DNA from: Euglena gracilis
Lineage: Eukaryota > Euglenida > Euglenophyceae > Euglenales
Direction: 5' to 3'
Length of the DNA: 64,000 bases
Assembly: GCA_039621445.1 (NCBI GenBank)
Contig: CP154955.1
Coordinates: 2,820,619 to 2,884,618 of the forward strand
Part shown: positions 10,709 to 31,300 of the stretch, one piece after another
Layout of the letters: each line of letters starts with the position of its first letter
Numbering within the stretch: position 1 is the stretch's first letter
Notes under the pieces: model-generated
Database searches by the model: none
Seen by the model: the letters and a program-made list of their open reading frames with translations, nothing else
Told to the model about the DNA's origin: nothing
Made by a program: the position numbers and the translations under genes

Positions 10709-12790
10709 TTACTGCGCCTTTGTTGCCGGAGTTGGCGATGATGAGGCCTCCTCCGACACCTTGGCGAACCGCCCCCCCCCCCCCCCTCTCCCATGGTCGC
10801 TTGGTGGGGGGCCCCCCCCCTGATGGGGATGGTGGTCTCTTTCTGTGTTTCTGGGTGGGTGGTTGGGGCTGCTTGGTTGGGGGTCCCTTTTCTGGTTGGG
10901 ATGTTTTTCTTTTTCTGCTGGATTTTTGGGTGGGGGGTTGGGCTCACCATCTTCTTGTGCTTCGCCCTCTTGGTCCCTTCCTCCCCCTTCCTCTGTCGTG
11001 GGAGTCCGAGACCATTCGGGCTCCGCACTGCGAGATGGTGAGGTACTGTGCACCCCTTTTTGGGCCATAATTGTTTGAATTTTTGAAACGACACCCAGCC
11101 TCAAATAATGAGCTTGGAAGGCCCCAAAATTTTTCCACTGACCCAGCTGCTGGACTTCTTCCACTTGCAACCCAGCATTTTTCCACCATAAAACCCCAGC
11201 CCCTCTGGTGCTGTGGGGTTTCCAATGGGTGGTGTCCACCCCCCCCTCTTGCAGAATTTCTTTGGTAAGGGAATTCACTCTTTCTGATGTCAAAGGTCGT
11301 TTACCATCCAAAGACCATAACAAATTATTCTTGTGCCCAACCATGTGGGCTGTCCTTTCCACATACTCTTTCAATAAATGCCATGGGCTTATGAGGGGGG
11401 TGTGTGGCAAATTCAAAACTTCCTCCCATCTTGGGAATTGCCACCCTTTTCTTTGCAATAAAATGAAAATTTTTTCTCCCACGAAACTGATTTTTCGCTG
11501 TGTCCTGGCTAAATCAACCCCCCTGTGGAGGGCCAAAAGCCTCCAACAAATGATGAGTCTGTTTCTGAGCTCTTTCACAGAGAGTTCTGAGAGGGGTCTT
11601 GATTGTCTGATGATGTTGTTTAGAAAATCAGTGGGGTCCCAGAAATGGGCATACTTGCAGACATTGGAATTCCATTTCCTTTTCAATGGAGACAAAAGAG
11701 GGGAAAACCTCAATGACCCAAACCCTGGGAGTAATAAAACTGCTGCATATGCATTTCGTGCAGTGTTGAGGCTGTGAACAGCCAAATCAAGGATGGCCTC
11801 GGCCATCTTGTGGACTGTGCAGTCCTGCAGGGGCACCCCTTTGTGCAACAATTGGCCCACCAATGTCCTGAAGGCTGAATCATATCTCTTGACATTTCCC
11901 AGATTTTTTATGTAAGTGTCGATACTGGACATCGAAACTTCCTGGGATTGTAATATTTGCCTGACACAATCAAGCAGGCCAATTTCCACCTTGGGGGGGG
12001 GCATCTCCTCCCCCCAGCAGTTGGTGAATAGACCCCATTGGGGGGGTACCAACAAAACTTTGCTGCCTGGCTTTCTGATTGCCATTAATTGGCGCCACCA
12101 TGATGTTGAAGCCCAGTGGGGTACGATCAACAGACAAGTCAGGTCTGGGTTTAACATTAATCTCTGAACCCATTGGGGAATGATGCTCCAGGGGGGGTTT
12201 GCATAAACTGGGGGGAGGCCCCTCAAATCTGCCTTCAAGGCATCCACCAGCAAAGCCCCTTGGTGGGGGTATCGACAAACAAACTTGGGGAATTTTTTGT
12301 TGCTGGGTGTGCAAAACATGTCCACCTCTGGGGTGATGTCCTGTCTGAAAAATTTCAGGATTTGGTGAAAGATATGTAGGTTTAGGGTATAATCCCCTGG
12401 GTCCTTTTGCTCCCTGGTCAGGGAGTCTGCCAATTGCTCTTTTGTGGGAACCCAAACCACCTGCAAATTGATTTGCTTTTCTTGGCAATGATACAGCAGG
12501 GGTTTTAAAATGGAATTTAGGTAGGGCTTTTTGCCTCCCCATTTTGTTAGATAACTTACAGCCACTTGGCTGTCCACATGAAGCATTATGGTTTGTTTTG
12601 GTTTTGCCAGACTTTTTACTGTCTCCACTGCTGACATCAATTCTTTTTGGTTGATGTGAAGGATGTGCAGGTCCCTCCAAAAATCCTGCACTTTTTGGCC
12701 TGAGTTTTTGTCCAGCCCCCCCCCACTGCCAGGTGCTGCTGTCTGAGTACAGTTCCTGAGAGGCCTGGGATTGAAAGGCTCTGCCCACAC
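10709..12790 (-). CDS. DIRS pol, second part: RNase H, Dam-like region and tyrosine recombinase
   Basis: The genuine frame starts near 12715, after a frameshift in a G run. Residues are counted from the open frame. About 45-120 are RNase H (ELMSAVETV, HVDSQVAVSYL, WVPTKEQLADSLTR). About 145-250 are the Dam-like/methyltransferase-type region of DIRS pols (DMFCTPSNKKFPKF, YANPPWSIIPQWV). About 330-610 are the recombinase: LLALHRGVDLAR supplies the first catalytic R, HSTRGAG the H-x-x-R, LGQW the later H/W position, and AHYLRL the likely nucleophilic Y. The last 90 residues are low-complexity readthrough of the complementary region and are probably not functional. The product would close a circular cDNA and insert it by recombination. 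Confidence 0.85.
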   Translation of the reverse strand: MWAEPFNPRPLRNCTQTAAPGSGGGLDKNSGQKVQDFWRDLHILHINQKELMSAVETVKSLAKPKQTIMLHVDSQVAVSYLTKWGGKKPYLNSILKPLLYHCQEKQINLQVVWVPTKEQLADSLTREQKDPGDYTLNLHIFHQILKFFRQDITPEVDMFCTPSNKKFPKFVCRYPHQGALLVDALKADLRGLPPVYANPPWSIIPQWVQRLMLNPDLTCLLIVPHWASTSWWRQLMAIRKPGSKVLLVPPQWGLFTNCWGEEMPPPKVEIGLLDCVRQILQSQEVSMSSIDTYIKNLGNVKRYDSAFRTLVGQLLHKGVPLQDCTVHKMAEAILDLAVHSLNTARNAYAAVLLLPGFGSLRFSPLLSPLKRKWNSNVCKYAHFWDPTDFLNNIIRQSRPLSELSVKELRNRLIICWRLLALHRGVDLARTQRKISFVGEKIFILLQRKGWQFPRWEEVLNLPHTPLISPWHLLKEYVERTAHMVGHKNNLLWSLDGKRPLTSERVNSLTKEILQEGGVDTTHWKPHSTRGAGVLWWKNAGLQVEEVQQLGQWKNFGAFQAHYLRLGVVSKIQTIMAQKGVHSTSPSRSAEPEWSRTPTTEEGGGRDQEGEAQEDGEPNPPPKNPAEKEKHPNQKRDPQPSSPNHPPRNTERDHHPHQGGGPPPSDHGRGGGGGRFAKVSEEASSSPTPATKAQ
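10938..11046. repeat. Internal complementary region of the DIRS element
   Basis: Read on the minus strand it gives the right terminus (ACCTCACCATCTCGCAGTGC onward to CCCGAATGG) fused directly to the left terminus (TCTCGGACTCCCACGAC onward). This is the circle-junction copy that DIRS elements use to rebuild their ends during replication. The recombinase frame reads through it. Confidence 0.85.
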
Positions 12791-14288
12791 CTGGCTGCAA
12801 AAACGCTTTTAACTCCACAATTTGATCTTTGACCCCCTGGGGAATGGTTAGGGTGTGGTCCCAACCCCACTTTGTGTGCAAATCCACCATTTTGCAAAGT
12901 TGATCTGTCAGAATTCTGAGAAATGGCATGGAGACTAAATAGCTTCTGACTTGCCCCACAATAGAGCTGAGTTTTCTGCAGCTCATTTTTTGTGCTGTGA
13001 GCACTTTTCCCAGCTCCTTTCTTAAGGATTTTAATTTTTCCTGTGGGATTTCCAGCTGGCCCTTTTTCAAATTGACCCACTGGCCCAAATGTTTTATTTC
13101 CTGTGTGGGTTCCAGACAGGATTTGGGGAGGTTTAATCTGAAACCTGCCAATAAAAGGTCCTGCTTTATTTCTGCCAAATGTTGGGCTGCAGTCTTTTTG
13201 CTGGGGGCTAACAGCAAAATGTCGTCTAGGTAGATGAAAACTACCTTTCCCTCCTTTCTCCACTTCCTTTCCCAGACTCTCATGAGAGTCATAAATTTTT
13301 GTGGCAGGCTGCTTATACCAAAACATGCAGCTTGAAACTGCCAAGTTTCCCCCCCCACTTGCATGCAGACATGTTTTTCCAGGCTGCTGTGCAGTTTTAG
13401 GTGAAAATAAGCATCTTTCAGATCTATTTTTCCACAGAACCATCCTTTTCTTAGGTATGGGAAAATGTTTCCCATGTGTTCCAGTCTGAACTTCTGGGGG
13501 GTGAAATAGTGATTTAACTGTCGACAATCTGAAATCAGTCTTTCCTTGGTCTTTTCCCCTTCTTTTTTGGAAATTATGAAGTAAGGGACAAAATGTTTTG
13601 CCTCCTCTGGGGGGATTTGCCTGGTTGCCCCTGCACATTCGTATTCTCTCAGAATTTTTTGGGCAGTCATTACTTCCTGGGGAGTTTTGAAGGGAACTTT
13701 TAAGGACATTTGAGGGGGGAGGGGAAGATCTGCCATAACTCCCTCCCTTATCAGGTTTAATATCTCTCTGCTGGCTCCTGCCTTGACCCAATGGGGGATG
13801 CTGGTCTGCAGGGCTTTGTAAGGGGGTACCCCTGGGTGTAATGTGTCTGGGGACTCCACAGGCCCCATCACTGGGGTCCTTCCCCTTGGTTGCCCCATCA
13901 CTGGGGTCACCCCTGGTTGCCCCATCACTGGGGCTGTAGCTGGCCCTGCCATAGGGCTTTCCAAAGACAGGCTTTCCCCCTGTTTGTGAATGATGGGGGA
14001 AGGTCTGTGCCTGAAATGAGGGGGTATATACAAGGCTGGGCTGATTATCTTCTGGGGGGGGCCTGTCTGAGCCAATCTTTGGCCTCCCCCCCAAGGGCTG
14101 ATGTGGTGATTGCCTTGGCCACCATTTGCCTTCTGGCCTCCCCTGGCTTGGCCACCATTTGCCTTCTGGCCTCCCTTGGCTCTCAGGCTTGCTTGGCCTC
14201 CATTGGCCTTTTCTCTGGGACTGTCTCTTCTCTGTCCCTTGCCCAGCCCCGCGCACGCACAAACACACCAGAGCAGAACAGCCGGCAA
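12716..14288 (-). CDS. DIRS pol, first part: linker and reverse transcriptase
   Basis: The N-terminal 120 residues are low-complexity G/Q/K repeats derived from the terminal repeat, then P-rich repeats (PVMGQP). The RT follows: KHFVPYFIISKKEG, then ERLISDCRQLN, KIDLKDAYFHLKL with the catalytic D, CFGISSLPQKFM, and VFIYLDDILLLAP with the Y-L-D-D box, then the thumb and the start of RNase H (ELYSDSSTWQWGG). The frame is lost at a run of eight or more Gs around 12716-12726, after which the other pol frame continues. Either an assembly or polymerase slip in the G run or a true inactivating mutation explains it. Apart from that the domain is intact. Confidence 0.85.
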
Positions 14289-14333
14289 GGAAAGCAGGAC
14301 CTCACCATCTCGCAGTGCGGAGCCCGAATGGTC
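14236..14333. repeat. Right terminal repeat of the DIRS element
   Basis: It contains CGCGCACGCACAAACACACC, the reverse complement of the left repeat, followed by the unique outer end ACCTCACCATCTCGC to CCCGAATGG that is copied in the internal complementary region. Confidence 0.85.
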
Positions 14334-14854
14334 GCAAGGGCAAAGCGCGGAGCCCGAGGCGTCATTACCTCCTAGGTTCTTGCGGGCACCGGAGTCCCGG
14401 GCCAGGAAGAGCTGCCGGTAACCCCTGCTGAAAATGAAATTGTCTCGATTTTTTTTTTTGGCTCAATGAAGTGAAATGAAATTGTGCGGATGTTGGAGGT
14501 ACGATTTCCCAATGTTTCCATATACCGCGAGCTTTCATTTGGTTTTTGTACCCCTTTTTGGTCTCTTCCAGGGAGAGCAATTGCAGTTTTACATCGCGTT
14601 TGGCAAAAAAGTATTACATCTGGATGCGACATGCTGCGACTTTTTTTCCAGCTTGTCCCTCAAGTTTTAAATTGTGCGCCATGACCTGTGACAAAAGAAT
14701 AAATGCCTTTTGACAGCGCCTTTTTTCTCAAAAATTTGAAAGAACTTGAGCTGAGCTGTTTGTTGGTGGAATGCTGGACCGAACCACGGTGAGTGTTTGG
14801 TTGGCACGGGGTAGTTAATAATAACTCGCCCCCAGCAGAGCAGCACGCAGTCGC
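14334..14854. other. Spacer downstream of the serine acetyltransferase gene
   Basis: Short frames only. This is the 3' flank of the minus-strand acetyltransferase gene and should include its untranslated region and polyadenylation signals, but none stands out. Confidence 0.4.
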
Positions 14855-25207
<10,353 letters not shown>

Positions 25208-25864
25208 GCACCCAGGGGCTGAATCCACCCACCCATCCACCCCGGGGGGGGGGGGCTTGGGGGACTCACTTTTGGGTGGGTGAGTTTTGGTGTGCAAACA
25301 AAGTTCAGCACTTCCAATAATGAAGGTAAACCCACTCGGTCCCGGACCAGGAACTGGTTTCGAGCCAAAAATGAGCGTTTTTCGACCCAGGCTCCCAAAC
25401 CCCTGCCCCCCCCCCCCCCCCGGGTCGTCAACCTTTAAAAAAATCCCTTGATCCCTGGACCCGCCGCCAGCAGTCAGAAATGTTGGGGGCCGGGATGCCC
25501 ACAAGCAGGTGGAATGGTGAGGATGGGTGGCGTTTGAGGGCATGAGGCTCACAGAGGATCGCGCCATAAATACGGGGGCGAAAACGCATTTTGGAAGAAG
25601 GTCCAGAGACGCATATTCAAACAAGAAAAGCAACCTCCGAAGGCGTCTGCGGCGGATTCGAAAAAGCGGTATTTGAGTCTGCACCGGCGCTTTCGCATCT
25701 GCGACGGCAACCATGCCCAATTGCAAGCCTTGAAAACTTGCTTTCCGGAGGATGAAAAGGGTTCGATTTGTGTAATGATTCTCGGACCCTCACCAAGACG
25801 GGCCGTGGGCGAATGCATGGCCGGGCGGCATGCGTCTGCTCGCCCGTTGTGCTCGCGACCAGAG

Positions 25865-26105
25865 GTTTTTTTTTAAGACCGGGGTGGAGGAGGGGGCCCC
25901 CCACCCACCCCCCCCCCTGGGGGCCCCCAGGGGGGGATCTTGGGGGACCCCGTTTCCCCGAAAATGGCCAAAAATCGTGAAAAATGCTAAAAAGGAGCAG
26001 TTTTTCAAAAATTTTCGGCGCCTTCGGCACCAAAAAAAATCCCCTCTGGGGGGGTCGGCCGGACCCCCCCTACCCCCCCTGGGACTAAAAAAAACCCCTG
26101 CTCGC
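25865..26105. repeat. C-rich MITE-like element, copy 1
   Basis: C/G runs surround the core CCCGAAAATGGCCAAAAATCG and the hairpin word AATTTTCGGCGCCTTCGG. The same order recurs at 28395-28650 and, inverted, at 39730-40000. The outer ends show AAGACCGG and AAAAAAAACCCC. Confidence 0.65.
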
Positions 26106-26504
26106 GACGCGGTGGGCCAGCCACCCCGCCCGCCCGCCCAGCCTCGGGAGGGACCGCCTCACATATTGCATCGTAGCCGGGGGAACAGGGGCTGTTGTAA
26201 ACCGGTGAGCACAGTGCAAAAGAGAGGCACGATGCCCACCTCAGCCGACTTCCAGCCTGTCGCGTCAAACTAGCACCAATTTCATGGAGAAAAACACACC
26301 GCAGGAAGGCACATTCTTTTGAGGTGCGGTCCCCAAGGTGCCTTGGGCTCTTTTATTCGGCAGGATTGCCCCAATGTTTCATGATCTCTTTGCCTCAAGA
26401 ACTCCGTCGCATCAAACCAGCTGCAGCTGGAGCCTGACGGAGTGGCCAGTGTTGAGCAAATCTGCATTGGATGCTTTAAAAAAAAAAGCATAAAAAAAAT
26501 GATA

Positions 26505-26730
26505 AAATAACCCCCCCCCAAATAACACTCCCCCCCCCCGGTGTGTTATTTGGGCACCCGAGCTGGGGCCCCAGGGGGGGTGTTATTTGGGGGGGGGGTG
26601 CTATTTTTACATGGAAAACCAAAGGAAAAAAGGGTGGGTTATTTGGGTGCTCAAAATCGGCTCCCGAAGGGGGAGTGTTATTTGGGGGGGTATTTGGGGG
26701 GTGTTATTTGGGAGGGGTGTTAAAAATGAA
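26505..26730. repeat. G/C-run element with AAATAACAC words
   Basis: CAAATAACACTCCC at the left and repeated GTGTTATTTGGGG at the right form inverted borders. The word next to the G run differs from neighbouring families but has the same position. Confidence 0.65.
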
Positions 26731-27060
26731 TGCTCTCTTTTTTCTCTTCAAAATGCGCCCACCTACAAGTGTTCTTTGAAAGTGTTGCCACACTCTTCAC
26801 AGTCGATTCATTCAAAGTAACATTCCACTTCTTTAAAAAAAAAAAGACATGTAAAATGCTGTTCGTTTTGAATTATTTTATTACTTAAAAGCCAAGGAGG
26901 GTTGAAAATTTCAAAAAAAAAGTTTTTCAGCACTCAGGAAAAGACTTCCGCAAAAGGAAGAAGTTGCTTTAAAAGAATGAGAAACAACACACGGGCCAAA
27001 CGATACCAAATCAGAGAAAGAGGGTTGTTGTCCAATTGCGATTCTGTCTCATTGATACAG

Positions 27061-27630
27061 GGTGTGTTGTTGACAAACCTTCCATCAGCGCCATGTTCAT
27101 GGAAGATCCACACATCTTGGAGAATGCAGACGTGAATTCTGAAGGTACTTTTTGGTTTGTTTGTTTATCTGTCAACAAAATAAGAGGGTTCTTTGGACTT
27201 TTGGAACATCACTGCATTCTTTTGCACATATTTGCTTAGGTCATCTCTGTTTCATCATAATTCCAAATAAACACATTTCATTGAAAGAAGAGGAACAGCT
27301 TGGAAATAATGCAGAATTTCGGATAAATAACGATAATAATATTTTGATTTGTGATGATTTATGATGATACAATTTTGATTCATGTTGATCGATCGAAATG
27401 CTTGTTTGGCAGCAGACCTCGTCAGTGCTGGCTCTTAATTCATTGTAAATCCAGCTGGGATGTTACATTCAATTTTCGGGCATTCCTTTCAGGACTTTTG
27501 GACTTCGCGTTCCTTCCATCATTTTATTGGACGAGTCAAATGATACGTGCTATCTGCCTGTGCACTGAACGTATGACACAGACGTATTTTTTGAAGAGTC
27601 TTATTTGGATCAGAGAACTCAAACAACCAG
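27061..27630 (+). CDS. Possible small spliced gene, product unknown
   Basis: Three coding-like blocks with plausible splice sites lie on the + strand. 27061-27144 (ATACAG before, GAAG|GTACTT after) encodes CVVDKPSISAMFMEDPHILE. From 27240 (TTAG before) the phase-compatible block encodes HLCFIIIPNKHISLKEEEQL. 27493-27630 (TTTCAG before, CCAG|GTATTT after) encodes LLDFAFLPSFYWTSQ and more. The join into the third block has no good donor, and another frame there also looks coding. No family is recognised. It may be a degenerate gene or chance. Confidence 0.3.
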
Positions 27631-28260
27631 GTATTTTGCATTCAGCCTTGAAACACGCTTGCGTTTTGGGATCAGCTTCGTTTCCGGCCATACGTTGTCA
27701 GGTAGGAACCCCTCATTTCTCCCAAAACCACCACATGACTCGCCTTGTGTTTGCACAAGCTTGTGGGATTTGATGGTCAAGGTCCTTGACGATTTTGTTT
27801 TGACCTCCCTTCACCACCTTGGCGAGCGATATCAATTCTGTCTGAATGCCGCCGTGCAAACCTCAGTTTAAAGTCAAGGTGCCAACCACCTACTTTACCA
27901 AGAGTTTCTTTTTACTATGGAGTGCCTGCCCATAGCAGGCACTCCCCCTAGGGAGGGGTCAGGTTTGACCGTGGTGCATTCAGACCAAGCCAATTTTCCC
28001 TTCAAAATGGCCATTGTCGGGACCCAGCGCCTTCGGGGGTTGTGCTATAGCACTACCCACCCCACCCCTCCCCCCAGTGGGATCAAAAATGCCCTGCCGG
28101 CCTATAGCACCCCCCGGGGGATGAGCACTTCTTAAAAAGAAGCCTGGTGCCAAACCACGCCCAGACAATGAGCAGGTGCAGCGTAGCTGCGGTGCAATCA
28201 CCGTCCGGCCAGCGAGACGTGGCACAGGGAGGGAGGGGGGTGCGACCAGACTGGCGGGGC

Positions 28261-28384
28261 TCAGCCCTTCTGGCGGAGGGCGGCGTTCAGCAGCGCCACC
28301 TTTGCCAGGCGGGCGTGGAAGTCCAGCAGCCGCTGCGCCGTTTCCGTCGGCTTGTCCTCCATCATGTAGTGCCGGCCGAGGCTC
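28261..28384 (-). CDS. PME-1 last exon
   Basis: It encodes GRHYMMEDKPTETAQRLLDF and a basic C-terminal tail, with stop TGA at 28261-28263. H in HYMMED is the expected catalytic histidine. The 5' edge (CAG|GAGCC) does not match the phase of the preceding exon found, so a short exon lies between. Confidence 0.8.
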
Positions 28385-31300
28385 CTGTCTGGGGGTTTTT
28401 TAAGACCGGGGGGGTCCCCCAACCCACCCACCCCCTGGGGGGGGGGGCAGGGGGGGTCCTGGGGGACCCACTCAATTTTCCCGAAAATGGCCAAAAATCG
28501 CGAAAATGCCAAAAATAGCACCTTTTTCAAAAATTTTCGGCGCCTTCGGTGATCCCACCCCCCCTCTGGGGGGACCCCCCCCCCGGGGGGGGGCTCGGCC
28601 GGACCCACCCACCCTACTTCCCCTCCCCCCCCCCGGGGTCCACGACAAAAAACCCTACTGCTGTCCCAGCCACCCCTCCCAAACAATGCCACGCTCATTG
28701 CTAACAAGCAACACGGCGGCTAGGGCGGGCCCACCCCAAGACACACGGAGAATCACTCAGCGTCAATACAGGTGGTCCCAAATAATACAAAAAGCCCTGC
28801 CACCAGAGGGAGTCTCCGCTGCCAGGCACCTATGCTCATCCAGAACCCCGGTCCCAGTCACACTCAGTCACGCTCAGTCACTACCGGTCGTCTCACAGAA
28901 ATCCCAGTGCCAGAAAAAGCTAAAATTAACCAAAAATTGGCAAAGCTGGCCAACAGTTGTCAAAATGACCCCAAAAAACTCAAAAATATCCATTGGTGGT
29001 AACAAATGGCCAGCTGGAGAAAATTGGTATTGGACAAAATTAGAAACGAAACCCCCCAAATTTTTCCAATAGGGATTCTCTGGTTTTATGGTTCGGACGT
29101 TTTTTCTTAACAATTTCTCACCACCGCTGCACCTGCTGGGATTTTTTGACGTCTTTTATTTGGAGGGAACCCCAGACACCCACAAATGCATCACGTGCAA
29201 TGCATCTTCGCATCTTCGCATCTTGAGACTTCTGGTGCTGGAAGGATTTCCACAGAAAAGAGCCTAGCCCAGTGCCATACACCAGCCCAAGCTGCTTCCA
29301 GGATTCCCTTCAGGTGGACAGGAAGAAAGAACCTGTCTGTCAAAAAAAATCAAAAAAAACTCAATCTGTCCTGTCAATGCAAAACTTGCAACATTTGGGA
29401 GCCCACTTCAACCAAGCTGGGGAATCAGCGCTCTCGGGTGCTGAAAATTCTCCCACTTTCCCAGATTTGTTCCCTGGCCAACATCACAGCCATTGGCACT
29501 TACGCATACTTACGAGGTCAGAAAGCACCACGGTCTGTGAAGAGAGAATAGCGCTGCCACTTCAAAAAAAAAAAGAGCCAAATTCTGAAATTTGTGACGA
29601 TGGTCAACTTTAAGAAGCCCCAGGGGGAAAAATAACTTTTGAACTTGGTCCGCAAACCTCCGTACTGGGGAATTCTGGGCGAAACCGACCCTGCATATGA
29701 GCCACCGTCAACGTTGTGTCCAACCGGTCGGTGCCAGCCAGCAGCACCAGTTTGGTGGGCCCTGACAATGCACCGATATTTTAAAAGAATGGACCCATCA
29801 AAAGTGGAAGGGCAGGTGACTGGTCACCCCTGCGGAGGGGCACACACATATGCAACAGCATGTGACGCACGTCCCAGACAGATCTGTATGCCGCACATAT
29901 ATGCCCGTCATTGTGCGCAACTTTGTCACTGGACTTGAGCGCTTTTGACGTACCAGTGGCCTTCCTTCCACACTGGCTGACCTAGATACTATATGGACCT
30001 CGTCGATTCTTTTTGGCTTTGGGAGTTTTCACAAAGAAAAAAACAGCCATTTTCTGAGGAGGACGATTTCGGAAGGGCAGAAACAGAGAATTCCTTGGCG
30101 ATAAAGACGTCAACAGCTTGGCAGAACCGCCGACAGGAAACGTTAAAGATGAAGTTGGGGGTTCAAAAGAGAAAGCTCGACACCTTTCAGCTCCAAGAAT
30201 GCCGTGCTCATCCCCTCGAACCACCCGCGCCAATGGGGCTCGGAGCTCCTTAAATCCGCCCCAGAGAATCCTTGGGGATTGAAGCCCCAGATGACAGGGG
30301 GGACCTGCAGTTCACCAGAGCCCAGTGAGCCGGGCCACCCTGGGAACCTCCATCTCCACCAACACTCTGAAACACCGTCCACCACCCAGTTTGGCCACAC
30401 TTAGCCTCAGCACAGCTCGCGGCGGGTGTGAGCAGGGAAAATGGTGGCATTGGTGCCAACAACGCCAACAATGCTCTGTGCAACAGCTTTTCGAAGAAAC
30501 CTTCTTTTCGGAGAACACCCCAGCCTGCCAATGCCTCACCGAGGGCACCAGTGGTCCATCTGCCTCAGGGCCTCATTATCCCAGTGTTCTGTTTGTTCTC
30601 CGAACCTCTGGGGGGGGGGGGGGGGCCCGGCCTGAAAGAAAACCCTGGTCCGTGCGCCAGTGCCAGCGGACGTCGCCCGAGTGCCCTGCCTGCTGCACGA
30701 GTTGGGCTGGCATGGAGATGCGCGCACTCTCCGCGTTGCGCATCCCCCCCTGGGTCGGGGCGGTGGGGCTGGTTGTGATTGTGCCGCTGGGGTTGCCCAT
30801 TCCAGCAAAATAAAAAACAAACCAATAAAACATAACAACAACAACAACGACAATATAAGAAGAAGAATAACAACAACCACAACCACAACCACAATAACAA
30901 CAACAACTACGACAATAAATGTTCACGCAAAAATAATTTGAGGTATCTGTAAAATCCTGTACCCTGATGTGGGGAGGGTTGGATTGAACAACTCCGCTCC
31001 AAATGGCGAAGAGTAGCTGTCAATTCCGCTGTTTCGATGGTTCCAAATTCCCTTCTGTGGGCAAACTGAGGTTGAGCAATTGTGAAAAAACAAATGGGGG
31101 CGAAGAGGAGCGAGAAGCCGGGCAAGGCGGGAAGTCGAGGGTTGCGGGACAGCAAGCCCCAGCCGTGGCCCAGTCGACGGCTCGCTTCAGGGAGGGGAAG
31201 CTGCTCGGGCGGCGGTCCAGGAACGCCGTCATGTGCGGCAGGGACTCCAGGGCGGACCCCTCCACGACGTCGATGACCACCAGCCCTGGGGGGAGGGGAC

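Larger units (their letters stand above)
10577..14333 (-). mobile_element. DIRS-type tyrosine-recombinase retrotransposon, nearly complete
   Basis: The element has inverted terminal repeats, an internal complementary region, and a pol with RT, RNase H, a Dam-like region and a tyrosine recombinase, which together define DIRS elements. The internal region at 10938-11046 is the reverse complement of the right end joined directly to the left end. That fixes the boundaries near 10577 and 14333 to within 2 bp. No gag frame is evident inside. One G-run frameshift splits pol. No flanking duplication is expected or seen for this class. Confidence 0.9.

Noticed and set aside
10709-11060. Extra C-terminal domain of the DIRS recombinase (PTTEEGGG, PPPKNPAEKEK)
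   Set aside because: This part is readthrough of the internal complementary region and terminal-repeat DNA and is low complexity.
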